NCBI GenBank assembly: GCA_964291505.2
Contig: OZ220216.1
Span: 2,728,001-2,792,000 of the forward strand
DNA from: Kistimonas sp964291505
GTDB taxonomy: Bacteria > Pseudomonadota > Gammaproteobacteria > Pseudomonadales > Endozoicomonadaceae
DNA: 64,000 nt
Direction of reading: 5' to 3'
Shown: positions 53,768 to 62,753 of the stretch, piece after piece
How the letters are laid out: the number at the start of each line of letters is the position of its first letter
How positions within the stretch are numbered: position 1 is the stretch's first letter
Notes under the pieces: generated by a model
Database searches by the model: none
The model's input: only the letters and a program-made list of their open reading frames with translations
Told to the model about the DNA's origin: nothing
Made by a program: the position numbers and the translations under genes

Positions 53768-54775
53768 ATGCAAGGCCGCGCGGTATTACTGGTCAACCTG
53801 GGGTCACCCGACTCCCCCGAAGTCAGCGATGTCAGGCGTTACCTCAACGAATTCCTGATGGACAAGTATGTCATCGATCTGCCCTGGCCCCTGCGACGTC
53901 TGATTGTCAGCGCCTTTGTGTTACCGAGCCGACCCAAACAGTCTGCCGAGGCCTACCAGTCTGTCTGGCTACCGGAAGGCTCTCCACTGAAAGTCATCAG
54001 TGAACACGTCAGGAAAAAACTGCAGGCACAAACCGATATTCCGGTTCGGCTGGCGATGCGATATGGCTCACCCTCCATTGAGCAAGAGCTGTTATCGCTG
54101 GCACGCCAGGAGGATGTGAAAGAAATCCTTCTGCTGCCCATGTATCCGCACTACGCCATGTCGACCGTCAAGACATGTATCGAAGAAGCGCAGCGGGTCA
54201 TGCAAAAACATGGCATTCAGAAGACATTAAATATCCACCCGGTTTTCTATAATCATCCGGATTATATTCATGCCTTGGTGGAAAGCGCCCGCCCCTGGCT
54301 GGAACAGGATTATGACCATCTGCTGTTCAGCTATCACGGTGTGCCGGAACGGCATATCCGCAAAGATGACACAACAGGCAATCACTGCCTGACCCCAGAC
54401 TGCTGCCAGAAACCCTCAGAAGCTCACGCCACCTGTTATCGCCATCAGCTGTACCAGACAACGGCCGAGTTTGTGCATGCTGCCGGTATTCCTGACAACC
54501 GCTATTCCGTTGCCTTTCAATCACGACTGGGCAAAGCCAAGTGGCTGGAACCCTATACCGACAAGACCATTGAGCAACTGGCCCGTCAGGGTGTGAAGCG
54601 ACTATTGGTGATGTGTCCGGCGTTTACAGCAGACTGCCTGGAAACCCTGGAAGAAATTGCCATGCAGGGACAGGAAATCTTCGAAGCTGCCGGTGGCGAA
54701 ACCTTAACGCTGATCCCCTGCCTGAACGACCATCCGGTTTGGGTTAGTACACTCAAGCAGTGGATTGAAGCGTAA
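53768..54775 (+). CDS. hemH: Ferrochelatase
   Basis: HemH inserts Fe2+ into protoporphyrin IX. The 335-residue protein has LLVNLGSPDSPEVSDVRRYL, EAYQSVWLPEGSPL, the HYAMSTVKTC segment, FSYHGVPERHIRKDDTTG with the catalytic His, and a cysteine-rich stretch HCLTPDCCQKPSEAHATC. The C-terminus (CPAFTADCLETLEEIAMQGQEIF) is typical. The Cys-rich motif is like that of ferrochelatases with a [2Fe-2S] cluster, but whether this one binds a cluster is not certain. Confidence 0.96.
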   Translation: MQGRAVLLVNLGSPDSPEVSDVRRYLNEFLMDKYVIDLPWPLRRLIVSAFVLPSRPKQSAEAYQSVWLPEGSPLKVISEHVRKKLQAQTDIPVRLAMRYGSPSIEQELLSLARQEDVKEILLLPMYPHYAMSTVKTCIEEAQRVMQKHGIQKTLNIHPVFYNHPDYIHALVESARPWLEQDYDHLLFSYHGVPERHIRKDDTTGNHCLTPDCCQKPSEAHATCYRHQLYQTTAEFVHAAGIPDNRYSVAFQSRLGKAKWLEPYTDKTIEQLARQGVKRLLVMCPAFTADCLETLEEIAMQGQEIFEAAGGETLTLIPCLNDHPVWVSTLKQWIEA

Positions 54776-54792
54776 ACCTGAACGAAAGACGG

Positions 54793-54815
54793 AACCGGCT
54801 CATCAGGAGCCGGTT
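54793..54815. terminator. Hairpin between hemH and the lipoprotein gene
   Basis: AACCGGCTC (54793-54801) and GAGCCGGTT (54807-54815) pair around a five-base loop that contains the stop of the convergent lipoprotein gene. It can serve both convergent genes. Confidence 0.6.
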
Positions 54816-55381
54816 GCTCCTCCCAGGAAGTTCAGCAGCGCCTGATCGTCCATCGCACGTGCCAACACCTTATTAATGATGGTATTCACCATTTCTTCAT
54901 TTTGGCTATCTGATGGCGCCTTGATGGTACGGTAATGGTCTTCCGAGACATAACGCCCGGCATAACGACGTCCTTCTTTCAGAATTTCCACCCGAATCGC
55001 GGCCTTCAGGTCAACACCGGAGACATAATCCCCGTACGGCACCGTGTATGACAGTTCATCCATGTAAACCTGCACCTGGGGGACATCTGTGCTGCTGACC
55101 GGCTCCATCCCCATAGACTGCAAGGCATTATCCACTGCGGTCTTAATTGAATGGGCAAACTGCTCATCCAGATAAATAAAATTGGTTGTTTTATAAATCC
55201 CACCCCGAGTACCCAGCTGTGGCGTCGTCCGTTCATCGTAGACGGTCACTGCAACAGGCCCGCTCAGCTGATCCGTTCGCTCTGCCACTTTGATATCTGG
55301 CACAACCTCAACCGTCTGAGGCCCCAGAATACAACCGCCCAGTGCCATCGCCAGCCCGAGGATTACTAACTGTTTTTTCAT
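54803..55381 (-). CDS. YajG-family lipoprotein
   Basis: The protein (192 aa from ATG 55381) has a lipoprotein signal (MKKQLVILGLAMALGGC) with box LGGC. The rest resembles the YajG family: VAVTVYDERTTPQLGTRGG, a periplasmic beta-rich domain, VQVYMDELSYTVPYG, LKAAIRVEILKEGR, and a C-terminal helix. The function is unknown. A longer start at 55402 would add only seven residues before the signal. Confidence 0.88.
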   Translation of the reverse strand: MKKQLVILGLAMALGGCILGPQTVEVVPDIKVAERTDQLSGPVAVTVYDERTTPQLGTRGGIYKTTNFIYLDEQFAHSIKTAVDNALQSMGMEPVSSTDVPQVQVYMDELSYTVPYGDYVSGVDLKAAIRVEILKEGRRYAGRYVSEDHYRTIKAPSDSQNEEMVNTIINKVLARAMDDQALLNFLGGATGS

Positions 55382-55550
55382 GGTTGATCTCTGTCTCAAC
55401 ACCCTTCCTGATTCACCACCACGCTGTCACACTACCACTGAAGCAACAAATACAACGCAATAAGGAAGCAAAATTATATTACTTTTCCTGCACGGAGCGC
55501 AGTGTGGCCTGCCTTATACTTTTATAATACGTGACCACAGCCGGACAGGG

Positions 55551-56438
55551 ATGATGTCGAAAGTTAATGGGGTGGGTAATCTAAAAGCGATATTCTCTAA
55601 CGCCAAAGAGTCCATTTCCCCAAAATCTCTTTTCAAGGCGTTCAACCGGAAGGTAAACCAGATAACCCACCCCTCGAAACAGGCCGTTTTATCGCTATCA
55701 ACGGACAAATTCCCACGCACTCCGGAGAAAACATTACCAAGCCGGGTTGTCAGCCACCACACCTCCAACAATACAAAACTGTCCCATCCTGCAGGCAAGC
55801 CGGCATCAACCCAAAAGCAGGCGGTTTATGACAATTACGAGAGAGCCTCACAGCAATTGACCGATTTGGCCAGCATTCAACGCTATAAAAAAGACCTGTT
55901 AATGGGATACAGCGCCGGCAATCTCAATGGTTCCCAGTTCAGTAAGCTCTCCGGCAAAGTCACTTCAGCATTGTTCAGACTTGTCCGCCAAGGACAGGTA
56001 GCCAATCTATCCCTGACAGTGCTAACCCCCCTAGTAGGCGACGACAAAGCCAAGGAAATCATGAAAGACGTTGATACACAGCTAACAACACGCCTTAACA
56101 CACTGAGATGGGGAGCCGCACAACATCCGAATACGCTGTATGAAAACCTCTCTAACAAGGGCCAGCAACTCAGCACTTTGCGAGATGCCATTGCATTCAA
56201 ACGAGAGCTCTTGGCACGTACTGGATCAAAGGAACTATCCTCGGGTAATTTCCAGAAGTTACATATAAATGCACTTGTTCCAGCATTGAAGAAAATGGCC
56301 CAAAAGCCCGAACAAGCAAAACAAATGACTTATAAGCGCCTGGATCTGTTAGTTGGAAGCACTCAAGCAAGAGAGATTCTGGCAACCTGTAGAAAAACAC
56401 TTCAGAAAAGCAGACCAACAATTAATAAGAAGCCTTGA
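55551..56438 (+). CDS. Hypothetical protein with two-unit repeat, possible effector
   Basis: The 295-residue protein is basic, Ser/Thr/Lys-rich, with no signal peptide or membrane helix. The first 110 residues look disordered. Residues 110-185 (LASIQRYKKDLLMGY...KEIMKDVDTQL) and 207-285 (LSTLRDAIAFKRELL...REILATCRKTL) seem to be diverged copies of a helical module; both end in a [LI]VG[DS].[KQ]A[KR]EI motif (LVGDDKAKEI; LVGSTQAREI). I do not recognise the family. A long polar N-terminus and helical repeat modules are features of translocated effectors, but no secretion genes are near. ATG 55551 and ATG 55554 are equivalent starts. Confidence 0.75.
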   Translation: MMSKVNGVGNLKAIFSNAKESISPKSLFKAFNRKVNQITHPSKQAVLSLSTDKFPRTPEKTLPSRVVSHHTSNNTKLSHPAGKPASTQKQAVYDNYERASQQLTDLASIQRYKKDLLMGYSAGNLNGSQFSKLSGKVTSALFRLVRQGQVANLSLTVLTPLVGDDKAKEIMKDVDTQLTTRLNTLRWGAAQHPNTLYENLSNKGQQLSTLRDAIAFKRELLARTGSKELSSGNFQKLHINALVPALKKMAQKPEQAKQMTYKRLDLLVGSTQAREILATCRKTLQKSRPTINKKP

Positions 56439-56632
56439 AAATCTACCCGCCCCGCCAACCGATAAACATCCTTGACGCATAACAGATATCACTGCCAAAC
56501 GTTGATTTTTAACGCCTAGCCAACAGCCACGCAAAATAAATGATGAATCCGTTTTCCTTTCCCCGGGTTGGAAAACACAACAATGGACGTTATATTACGC
56601 CAAACAGCCATCAACATACGTAGATAACACAA

Positions 56633-56722
56633 ATGGCATCACCAAGGCACAACAATCCGCCCACAGGGATCAGCAAAAAAACCTTCTTCGCACCCGCACG
56701 CCTGCTACTCCTACTGCCTTAG
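56633..56722 (+). CDS. Leucine leader peptide (LeuL-like)
   Basis: A 29-codon frame (ATG 56633 to TAG 56722) contains five leucine codons in a row (CTG CTA CTC CTA CTG, codons 24-28), then Pro and stop. It lies 120 bases before leuA. This is the pattern of a leader peptide whose slow translation at low leucyl-tRNA controls a downstream attenuator. After it, AGGCG (56756-56760) with TCC pairs with GGACGCCT (56775-56782), but a T tract is missing, so the termination part is not clear and antitermination pairings were not worked out. The peptide has no other recognisable role. Confidence 0.7.
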   Translation: MASPRHNNPPTGISKKTFFAPARLLLLLP

Positions 56723-56842
56723 GGCAACATAATTTTATTCACCCCGGCCCCGCTGAGGCGCATCCAGAAGCATCGGACGCCTGAAACAGCACACAACACA
56801 GACCTGTATTCCAAATTCCAATAATTGTCTGGAGTGTTTGCG

Positions 56843-58390
56843 ATGAGTGAGAATCGCGTTGTAATTTTCGACACCACCCTCAGGGATGGCGAGCAAAGCC
56901 CTGGCGCATCAATGACCCGTGATGAAAAACTGCGCATTGCCCGTTCCCTGGAAAAAATGCGGGTGGATGTCATCGAAGCCGGATTTGCCATGGCCAGCCT
57001 GGGGGACTTTGAATCCGTCAAAGCCATTGCCGAAACCATCCGGGAAAGTACCATCTGTAGCCTGTCCCGGGCATTGGACAAGGATATCGATCGGGCTGCC
57101 GAAGCCCTGAAACCGGCATCCCGTGGGCGAATCCACACATTTATCGCCACTTCCCCCATCCATATGAAATACAAGCTTCAGATGGAACCTGAACAGGTGA
57201 TTGAACAGGCCGTCCATGCGGTCAAGCGCGCCAGGAATCTGGTGGAGGATGTTGAGTTCTCCTGTGAAGACGCTGGCCGTTCCGAGCTGGATTTCCTCTG
57301 CCGGATTATCGAGAAAGCCATTGATGCCGGTGCGCGCACCATCAACATCCCGGATACGGTCGGCTATGCCCTGCCACACCAGTTCGGGGACACCATCCAC
57401 CAGTTGATCGAACGTATTCCCAATTCCGACAAAGCCATTTTCTCCGTGCATTGCCACAATGACCTCGGCCTTGCTGTTGCCAACTCCCTGGCAGCTGTCG
57501 TTAACGGCGCCCGGCAAGTGGAGTGCACCATCAACGGATTGGGTGAGCGGGCCGGTAATGCCTCGCTGGAAGAAATTGTCATGGCCATCCGCACCCGTGG
57601 TGACAACCTGCAGGTGGATACCGCTATCGACACCCGCCAGATTGTGCCAGCTTCCCGTCTGGTATCGGGTATCACCGGCTTCCCGGTACAGCCCAACAAG
57701 GCGATTGTCGGTATCAACGCCTTTGCCCATGAAGCCGGTATCCATCAGGATGGTGTTCTCAAACACCGGGAAACCTATGAAATCATGAAGGCCGAGGATG
57801 TCGGCTGGAATGCCAACCGGATGGTACTGGGTAAGCATTCCGGCCGGAATGCGTTCAAGAGTCGTCTGCAGGAACTCAATATCACGATCGCGGATGACGA
57901 AGCGCTCAACAAAGCCTTCATGCAGTTCAAGGCGCTGGCGGATAAGAAACACGAAATCTATGACGAAGACCTCCAGGCCCTGGTCACCGATGCCAGAAAC
58001 CAGGAAATTGCTGAGAAGTACAGTCTGTTGCAGATGGAGGCCAGCTCCCGGATGGGCATCACCCCAGAAGCCCGCCTGACCATGACGGTGGATGGCAAAG
58101 AAGAACAAATCAGCAGTGAGGGCGATGGCCCGGTGGATGCGATCTTCAAGGCCATCGAAACCGTGGCGGATTCCGGCGCCAAGCTGGAGCTTTACTCCGT
58201 CAACGCGATCACGGAAGGTACCGACTCCCAGGGTGAAGTCACGGTCCGCCTCGCCAAGGACGGGCAGATCGTCAATGGCAATGGTGCCGATACCGATATC
58301 CTGGTGGCATCCGCCAAGGCCTATATCAATGCGCTGAACCTGCTGACATCAGGCATTCGCAAGGCGAACCCGCAGACAGGCAACGTCTGA
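56843..58390 (+). CDS. leuA: 2-isopropylmalate synthase
   Basis: LeuA condenses acetyl-CoA with 2-ketoisovalerate, the first step of leucine synthesis. The protein (515 aa from ATG 56843) has VVIFDTTLRDGEQSPGASM, the metal motif SVHCHNDLGLAVANSL, and a C-terminal LeuA allosteric domain (about residues 380-510) for leucine feedback. ATG 56843 follows GGAG; TTG 56825 would include that ribosome binding site. A leucine-codon leader peptide precedes it, so control by both attenuation and feedback is likely. It stands apart from the other leu genes in this window. Confidence 0.97.
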   Translation: MSENRVVIFDTTLRDGEQSPGASMTRDEKLRIARSLEKMRVDVIEAGFAMASLGDFESVKAIAETIRESTICSLSRALDKDIDRAAEALKPASRGRIHTFIATSPIHMKYKLQMEPEQVIEQAVHAVKRARNLVEDVEFSCEDAGRSELDFLCRIIEKAIDAGARTINIPDTVGYALPHQFGDTIHQLIERIPNSDKAIFSVHCHNDLGLAVANSLAAVVNGARQVECTINGLGERAGNASLEEIVMAIRTRGDNLQVDTAIDTRQIVPASRLVSGITGFPVQPNKAIVGINAFAHEAGIHQDGVLKHRETYEIMKAEDVGWNANRMVLGKHSGRNAFKSRLQELNITIADDEALNKAFMQFKALADKKHEIYDEDLQALVTDARNQEIAEKYSLLQMEASSRMGITPEARLTMTVDGKEEQISSEGDGPVDAIFKAIETVADSGAKLELYSVNAITEGTDSQGEVTVRLAKDGQIVNGNGADTDILVASAKAYINALNLLTSGIRKANPQTGNV

Positions 58391-58410
58391 CCAACGTCCG
58401 TCAATCCAGA

Positions 58411-58443
58411 ACGGGCAGTAACCATTCTGTTACTGCCCGTTTT
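58411..58443 (+). terminator. Intrinsic terminator after leuA
   Basis: ACGGGCAGTAAC (58411-58422) and GTTACTGCCCGT (58429-58440) form a 12-base stem with a six-base loop, followed by TTTT. Confidence 0.9.
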
Positions 58444-58518
58444 GCTTATCCTCGGTTTTGCATACAATAGGAAGGTGCCAGTCAACAGCCCCTCCGGGGC
58501 GGGAGCCTCCGGAGCCGC

Positions 58519-59313
58519 ATGAACGAACAGCAACGCCAGCAATACCTTGACGCCATGGGCATCCAGCCCTGGTTTCCCCGCTATATTCTGCCGGAAGCCA
58601 AACCTTCGACGACCTGTGAATGGGACTGGGAAGCCTGGGAGGCAGAACATCCACCAGCAGCCGTAGCAGAACAACCCCAGCACGGCGCTAAGCAGGCAGT
58701 CACACCTGCACCCTTTAAACCTGCCGGTAAACCGGTCATGCGACCAGCGGATATTCTGGGTGAAACACCGGAACAAGCCGTTGAAACGACTACTGAAACG
58801 CCAGTAGAAAACGTTACCGTCCAGAGCAAACCCGTCAAACCTGCTGAGCGGTTTCGTCTGGTCACGCTTTCAGTTAACGACGACTGCCTTGTGGTTTCCG
58901 AATTGCCCAGCACGGGTATGAACCAGTTCACCCGTTTCCATGAAAGGCTCTTAAGGAATCTTCTCTTTTCCGTTGGTATTCCTATTGCGCCAACATTACA
59001 ACCCGCGCTGTTTGACTGGCCCATCGCCGGCAATCGTTCTGACCAGGATGAACAGGCTGCGCATGATGCTGTGCACGGTTACCTGACCAACCAGTTTGGC
59101 CTGCGCCGTCGTAACATGGTCTTTCTGCTGGGACGCAACTGTGTGCGTTATGTCTTGGGTCCGGATACCGATTTTGATGAAGTCCGGGGTATTCAGGACA
59201 AAGACCAGCAAACAACTGTGATAACCCACAGTCTGGATGCACTGATGAAACTGCCCTCCATCAAGGCTGACACATGGCGCGATATTTCTCCTCTGTTAAC
59301 CCGTAACTCATGA
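58519..59313 (+). CDS. HolD-like (psi) protein upstream of rimI
   Basis: The 264-residue protein overlaps rimI by four bases (ATGA), the arrangement of E. coli holD-rimI. The N-terminus (YLDAMGIQPWFPRYILP) resembles the psi peptide that binds chi (LQQLGITQW in E. coli). The C-terminal domain (about 140-264: FHERLLRNLLFSVGI, MVFLLGRNCVRYVLG, SLDALMKLPSIKADTWRDISPLL) has the outline of the psi domain. A Pro/Ala/Thr-rich linker of about 90 residues separates them. The similarity is weak; I call it psi-like on context. The protein is nearly twice the E. coli psi length of 137. Confidence 0.6.
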   Translation: MNEQQRQQYLDAMGIQPWFPRYILPEAKPSTTCEWDWEAWEAEHPPAAVAEQPQHGAKQAVTPAPFKPAGKPVMRPADILGETPEQAVETTTETPVENVTVQSKPVKPAERFRLVTLSVNDDCLVVSELPSTGMNQFTRFHERLLRNLLFSVGIPIAPTLQPALFDWPIAGNRSDQDEQAAHDAVHGYLTNQFGLRRRNMVFLLGRNCVRYVLGPDTDFDEVRGIQDKDQQTTVITHSLDALMKLPSIKADTWRDISPLLTRNS

Positions 59314-59798
59314 TCACGTCTGAAACATATTCCGAGCTTTCCCCGGTTGTGCAACGCGCCATGACGCTTGAGGACCTGGAGTCCGTATTTGCCATCGAAT
59401 GCCTTGCACATTCCCACCCCTGGTCGATTGGCAACCTCAGAGACTGCATTACCTCCGGCTATCACTGCCAGGTACTGGAACAGGACGGCGATATTGTCGC
59501 CTTTGGCATCATCTCTGCGGCCATCGGCGAATCACACCTGCTGAACCTGGTTGTATCCCCCAACCACCAGCGCCGGGGACTGGGGCAACGGTTACTCAAC
59601 CAGCTTCTCAAAGCCGCTGTCACCCTGGATGCAGAGGTTATGTTCCTGGAAGTCCGCGCCTCGAACCAGGGCGCCATTATGCTTTATATGGAAAACGGTT
59701 TTTCGGAAATCGGGCGACGCAAGGATTACTATCCAGCCAAACAGGGACGGGAAGAAGCCATCGTCATGGTCATGGACCTCACCTTTCTTGACGATTGA
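59310..59798 (+). CDS. rimI: Ribosomal protein bS18 alanine N-acetyltransferase
   Basis: RimI acetylates the N-terminal Ala of ribosomal protein S18. The 162-residue GNAT protein has IECLAHSHPWSIGNLRDCI, HLLNLVVSPNHQRRGLGQRLL (acetyl-CoA P-loop), EVRASNQGAIMLYMENGFSEIGRRKDYYP, the classic RimI C-terminus. Its ATG overlaps the stop of the psi-like gene. Confidence 0.95.
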   Translation: MITSETYSELSPVVQRAMTLEDLESVFAIECLAHSHPWSIGNLRDCITSGYHCQVLEQDGDIVAFGIISAAIGESHLLNLVVSPNHQRRGLGQRLLNQLLKAAVTLDAEVMFLEVRASNQGAIMLYMENGFSEIGRRKDYYPAKQGREEAIVMVMDLTFLDD

Positions 59799-59888
59799 TA
59801 TCGCCTTCTGTCGATCACTCCCTTCACATGCGTGGCGCAGGCCGATAGACTGCGGCCACGCCAACAACAACGATGACAGGCTTTGCCC

Positions 59889-61814
59889 ATGGCCACACTG
59901 CTCCGAGCATGCTTCATGCTATTGCTGTTCCTTCCCCCCCTGATCGCACAGGCGGATGAAAAGAACTTCACCCTGCTGCATACGAATGACTGGCAGTCCC
60001 GCCTGCTGGGCTTCGGCCCCAACCTTGAATACACCCCCAAAACAATCAACGATGACAAAACCACCGGCGGCATCGCCCGTCTCGCGACCAAGATCAAAAC
60101 AATCCGCGCGCAACAGCCTACCGGTGAGCCGTTGATGCTGCTTGATGGCGGCGACTTCAGCATGGGCACCCTGTTTCACACGATTACCCGGGAAACCGGC
60201 GCCGAACTGCAACTGATGCAGAAACTGGGCTATGACGCCATCACCCTGGGCAACCATGAATTTGATTTCCGTCCGGATGGGCTGGCACAGATGATCCGTT
60301 CTGCGCATCAGGCACAAGGCGCCATTCCACCCATCGTGATCTCCAACCTGTTTTTCTCCGAATCCGGCAAGGGCGATGCATCGCTGAAAGCGGTCTACGA
60401 TGACCAGCTGATCCGTCGCAAGCTGGTGCTGGAAAAAGACGGCATCCAGTTTGGCTTCTTTGGCCTGATCGGTGTCGATGCCCGAAATTCTGCCCCGTAT
60501 GCCAAGCCTGTGCGGATTGACCGTCAGATCGAAGTGGCAAAATCCATGGTGGCGGAACTGAAGCAGCAGGATAAAGCGGATGTCATTATCCTGCTCTCCC
60601 ACAGCGGCGTGGTGCAAAACAGTGATGGCCTCTGGACAGGCGAGGAAGTCGAATATGCCCGCCAGGTGCCGGGTATCGATATCATCATCGGCGGTCACAG
60701 CCACACCCCGATTTTTGAACCCATTATGATAAACGGCACACCGATTGTGCAGGCCGGTTCGGATGGTCAGTACCTCGGAGAAATGGCGGTCAGGCTCACC
60801 GACAACGGTATTCGTATGACCGGCTATAAACTCCACCCGATCAATGACAAGATTCCCGGGGATCCGGAAATCAGCAAAATGATTGCCGGTTTCAAGGCGC
60901 AGGTCAGTGAAAAAATGCTCACCCCCAGGGGTTACCACTTCGATCAGCCACTGGTGAAAACCCCTGCGAACCTGGGACGGGACTACGATGATCCCCGGCT
61001 CGGCAATCTGGTCACCGACGCCATCCGCAAAGCGACCGGCGCAGATATCGGCCTGACCGGCAACGGAACACTGCGTGACGATATCCTGCAGGGCGAAACC
61101 GGCGTACAGGCTGTCTCTGACATCTTTCGTATTCAACCCCTCGGTATTGGCGAACACGATGACGAACCCGGCTATCCGTTAATGAAAGCCTGGTTGACCG
61201 GCCCTGAAGTCAAGAGCCTGCTGGAAGTACTCCTGCTCGGTTACCAGACCCGCAGCGACGCCTATTACCCTCGCCTGTCCGGCATTCGTTTTACCTACAA
61301 CAACTTCCGCCCCCCGTTTGACCGGGTGACCAAGGTGGAACTGGGCGACCCGGTCAATGGTTACACTACCATGGATCTCAGCGGTAAAAGTGACCGCCTC
61401 TACAGTATTGGTGGTACCAGCTACGTCGGCAGTTTTACCTGGATTATCCCGGATATCAGCCATGGTCTGCTGAGCGTCACCCCGAAATATGCCAACGGTC
61501 AGCCGATTGCCAATATCCGTGATGCCATCCTCGATATCAGTCCGGAAACCCCCGGCATTCAGGAAATGAAAATCTGGCAGGCCATGCTGGATTACCTGGG
61601 GTCATTGCCGGATCTGGATAACGATGGTCTTTCCGACATCCCGCTGGATAGCACAACCACCGAGCAACGCATGATCGCAGATCATAGTCTCAATCCGACC
61701 AAACTCTTCAGCAACAGCACCTGGATTCTGTGGACGACACTCGGTCTGCTGATTATCCTGATCAGCCTGCTGGGATGGTTACTGGTCACTGTGGGACGGC
61801 GATTACGGCGTTAA
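59889..61814 (+). CDS. Exported 5'-nucleotidase/metallophosphatase with C-terminal anchor
   Basis: This UshA/YfkN-type protein (641 aa from ATG 59889) has a signal peptide (MATLLRACFMLLLFLPPLIAQA), a metallophosphatase domain with LLHTNDWQSR, LDGGDFSMGT, TLGNHEFDF, LLSHSG and GGHSHTP, and a 5'-nucleotidase C-terminal domain (GNLVTDAIRKATGADIGLTGNG). Unlike UshA, where NDHH carries a metal ligand, the first motif is NDWQ, so the usual His is Gln. A short acidic DLDNDGLSDIPLD loop and a hydrophobic segment (about 615-636) near the C-terminus suggest a membrane anchor. A TTG at 59883 is an alternative start. Confidence 0.9.
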   Translation: MATLLRACFMLLLFLPPLIAQADEKNFTLLHTNDWQSRLLGFGPNLEYTPKTINDDKTTGGIARLATKIKTIRAQQPTGEPLMLLDGGDFSMGTLFHTITRETGAELQLMQKLGYDAITLGNHEFDFRPDGLAQMIRSAHQAQGAIPPIVISNLFFSESGKGDASLKAVYDDQLIRRKLVLEKDGIQFGFFGLIGVDARNSAPYAKPVRIDRQIEVAKSMVAELKQQDKADVIILLSHSGVVQNSDGLWTGEEVEYARQVPGIDIIIGGHSHTPIFEPIMINGTPIVQAGSDGQYLGEMAVRLTDNGIRMTGYKLHPINDKIPGDPEISKMIAGFKAQVSEKMLTPRGYHFDQPLVKTPANLGRDYDDPRLGNLVTDAIRKATGADIGLTGNGTLRDDILQGETGVQAVSDIFRIQPLGIGEHDDEPGYPLMKAWLTGPEVKSLLEVLLLGYQTRSDAYYPRLSGIRFTYNNFRPPFDRVTKVELGDPVNGYTTMDLSGKSDRLYSIGGTSYVGSFTWIIPDISHGLLSVTPKYANGQPIANIRDAILDISPETPGIQEMKIWQAMLDYLGSLPDLDNDGLSDIPLDSTTTEQRMIADHSLNPTKLFSNSTWILWTTLGLLIILISLLGWLLVTVGRRLRR

Positions 61815-61978
61815 TACTCGTTATCAAGCGGTATGTCCTGCAGATGTAGGCGTACCGCACCTTTCTCGTTCCCCGGCCCAGCTTCACACTACACTTAGTA
61901 CAACAGATTGCGTGTTCCTGCGGGTAACCGGCAGACACAATGCTCTCTCAAACGATTACCTGAAACCCTGAATATTCA

Positions 61979-62617
61979 ATGGCTGCCTTAAAACCACTAC
62001 TGACCAACAATCGCACCTGGGCACAGGAAAACAAGATGCAGGATCCTGACTTCTTCAGTCGCCTGAGTGCCGGGCAGTCGCCCCAGTATCTCTGGATCGG
62101 TTGCTGTGACAGCCGGGTGCCTGCCGAAATGCTCACTGGCGCCCAGCCGGGGGATCTGCTGGTACACCGCAATGTCGCCAACATGGTCTTGCATGATGAC
62201 ACCAACTGTCTCTCCGTACTGCAGTTTGCTGTGGAAGCACTCAAGATCAAGCATATCGTGGTAGCCGGTCACTACGACTGCGGTGGCGTGAAAGCCGCCC
62301 TCAACGGCGGCGTTTCCGGAAAGCTGGGCAACTGGCTTCACCACCTTGAAGACATTTACCAGCAACATAAAGCGCAGTTTGATTTACTGACCGATGAGGA
62401 AGAGCGCATCAACCTCCTCTGTGAACTCAATGTGGCTCACCAGGTTGTCAATGTCGCCAACACCACGACCGTTCGAAAGGCATGGCAAAATCAATTCCCC
62501 CTGACCATTCACGGCTGTATCTACGATATTGGCGATGGCTTGCTGAAAGAGATCGGTGTCTCTGTTAACGGCCCGGATACCATACCCGCACAATATCAGC
62601 GTGCTGATCAGGGATAA
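61979..62617 (+). CDS. can: Beta-carbonic anhydrase
   Basis: Interconverts CO2 and bicarbonate in the cytoplasm. The 212-residue protein has the beta-class zinc motifs GCCDSRVPAE (Cys and Asp) and HYDCGGVKAAL (His and Cys), then LGNWLHHLEDIY and IHGCIYDIGDGLL. This is the normal length of the Can/CynT type. It stands alone; the neighbours give no further hint. Confidence 0.96.
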   Translation: MAALKPLLTNNRTWAQENKMQDPDFFSRLSAGQSPQYLWIGCCDSRVPAEMLTGAQPGDLLVHRNVANMVLHDDTNCLSVLQFAVEALKIKHIVVAGHYDCGGVKAALNGGVSGKLGNWLHHLEDIYQQHKAQFDLLTDEEERINLLCELNVAHQVVNVANTTTVRKAWQNQFPLTIHGCIYDIGDGLLKEIGVSVNGPDTIPAQYQRADQG

Positions 62618-62753
62618 ACGCCGCGCGCACTATAGCCCGTCAACTTCCCGACTGATTTTGATGGGACATACATTGTCTATCATTGCTTATTAACAAGCGT
62701 GCGGTTTCAGCTGTCGCTTTTCAATCAAACCTCAAACCATGGAATGGTACGTG

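Noticed and set aside
56909..58108. A 399-residue minus-strand frame within leuA
   Set aside because: Antisense shadow of leuA, no family resemblance.
59919..61157. A 412-residue minus-strand frame within the nucleotidase gene
   Set aside because: Antisense shadow of the exported nucleotidase, which has clear motifs in the plus frame.
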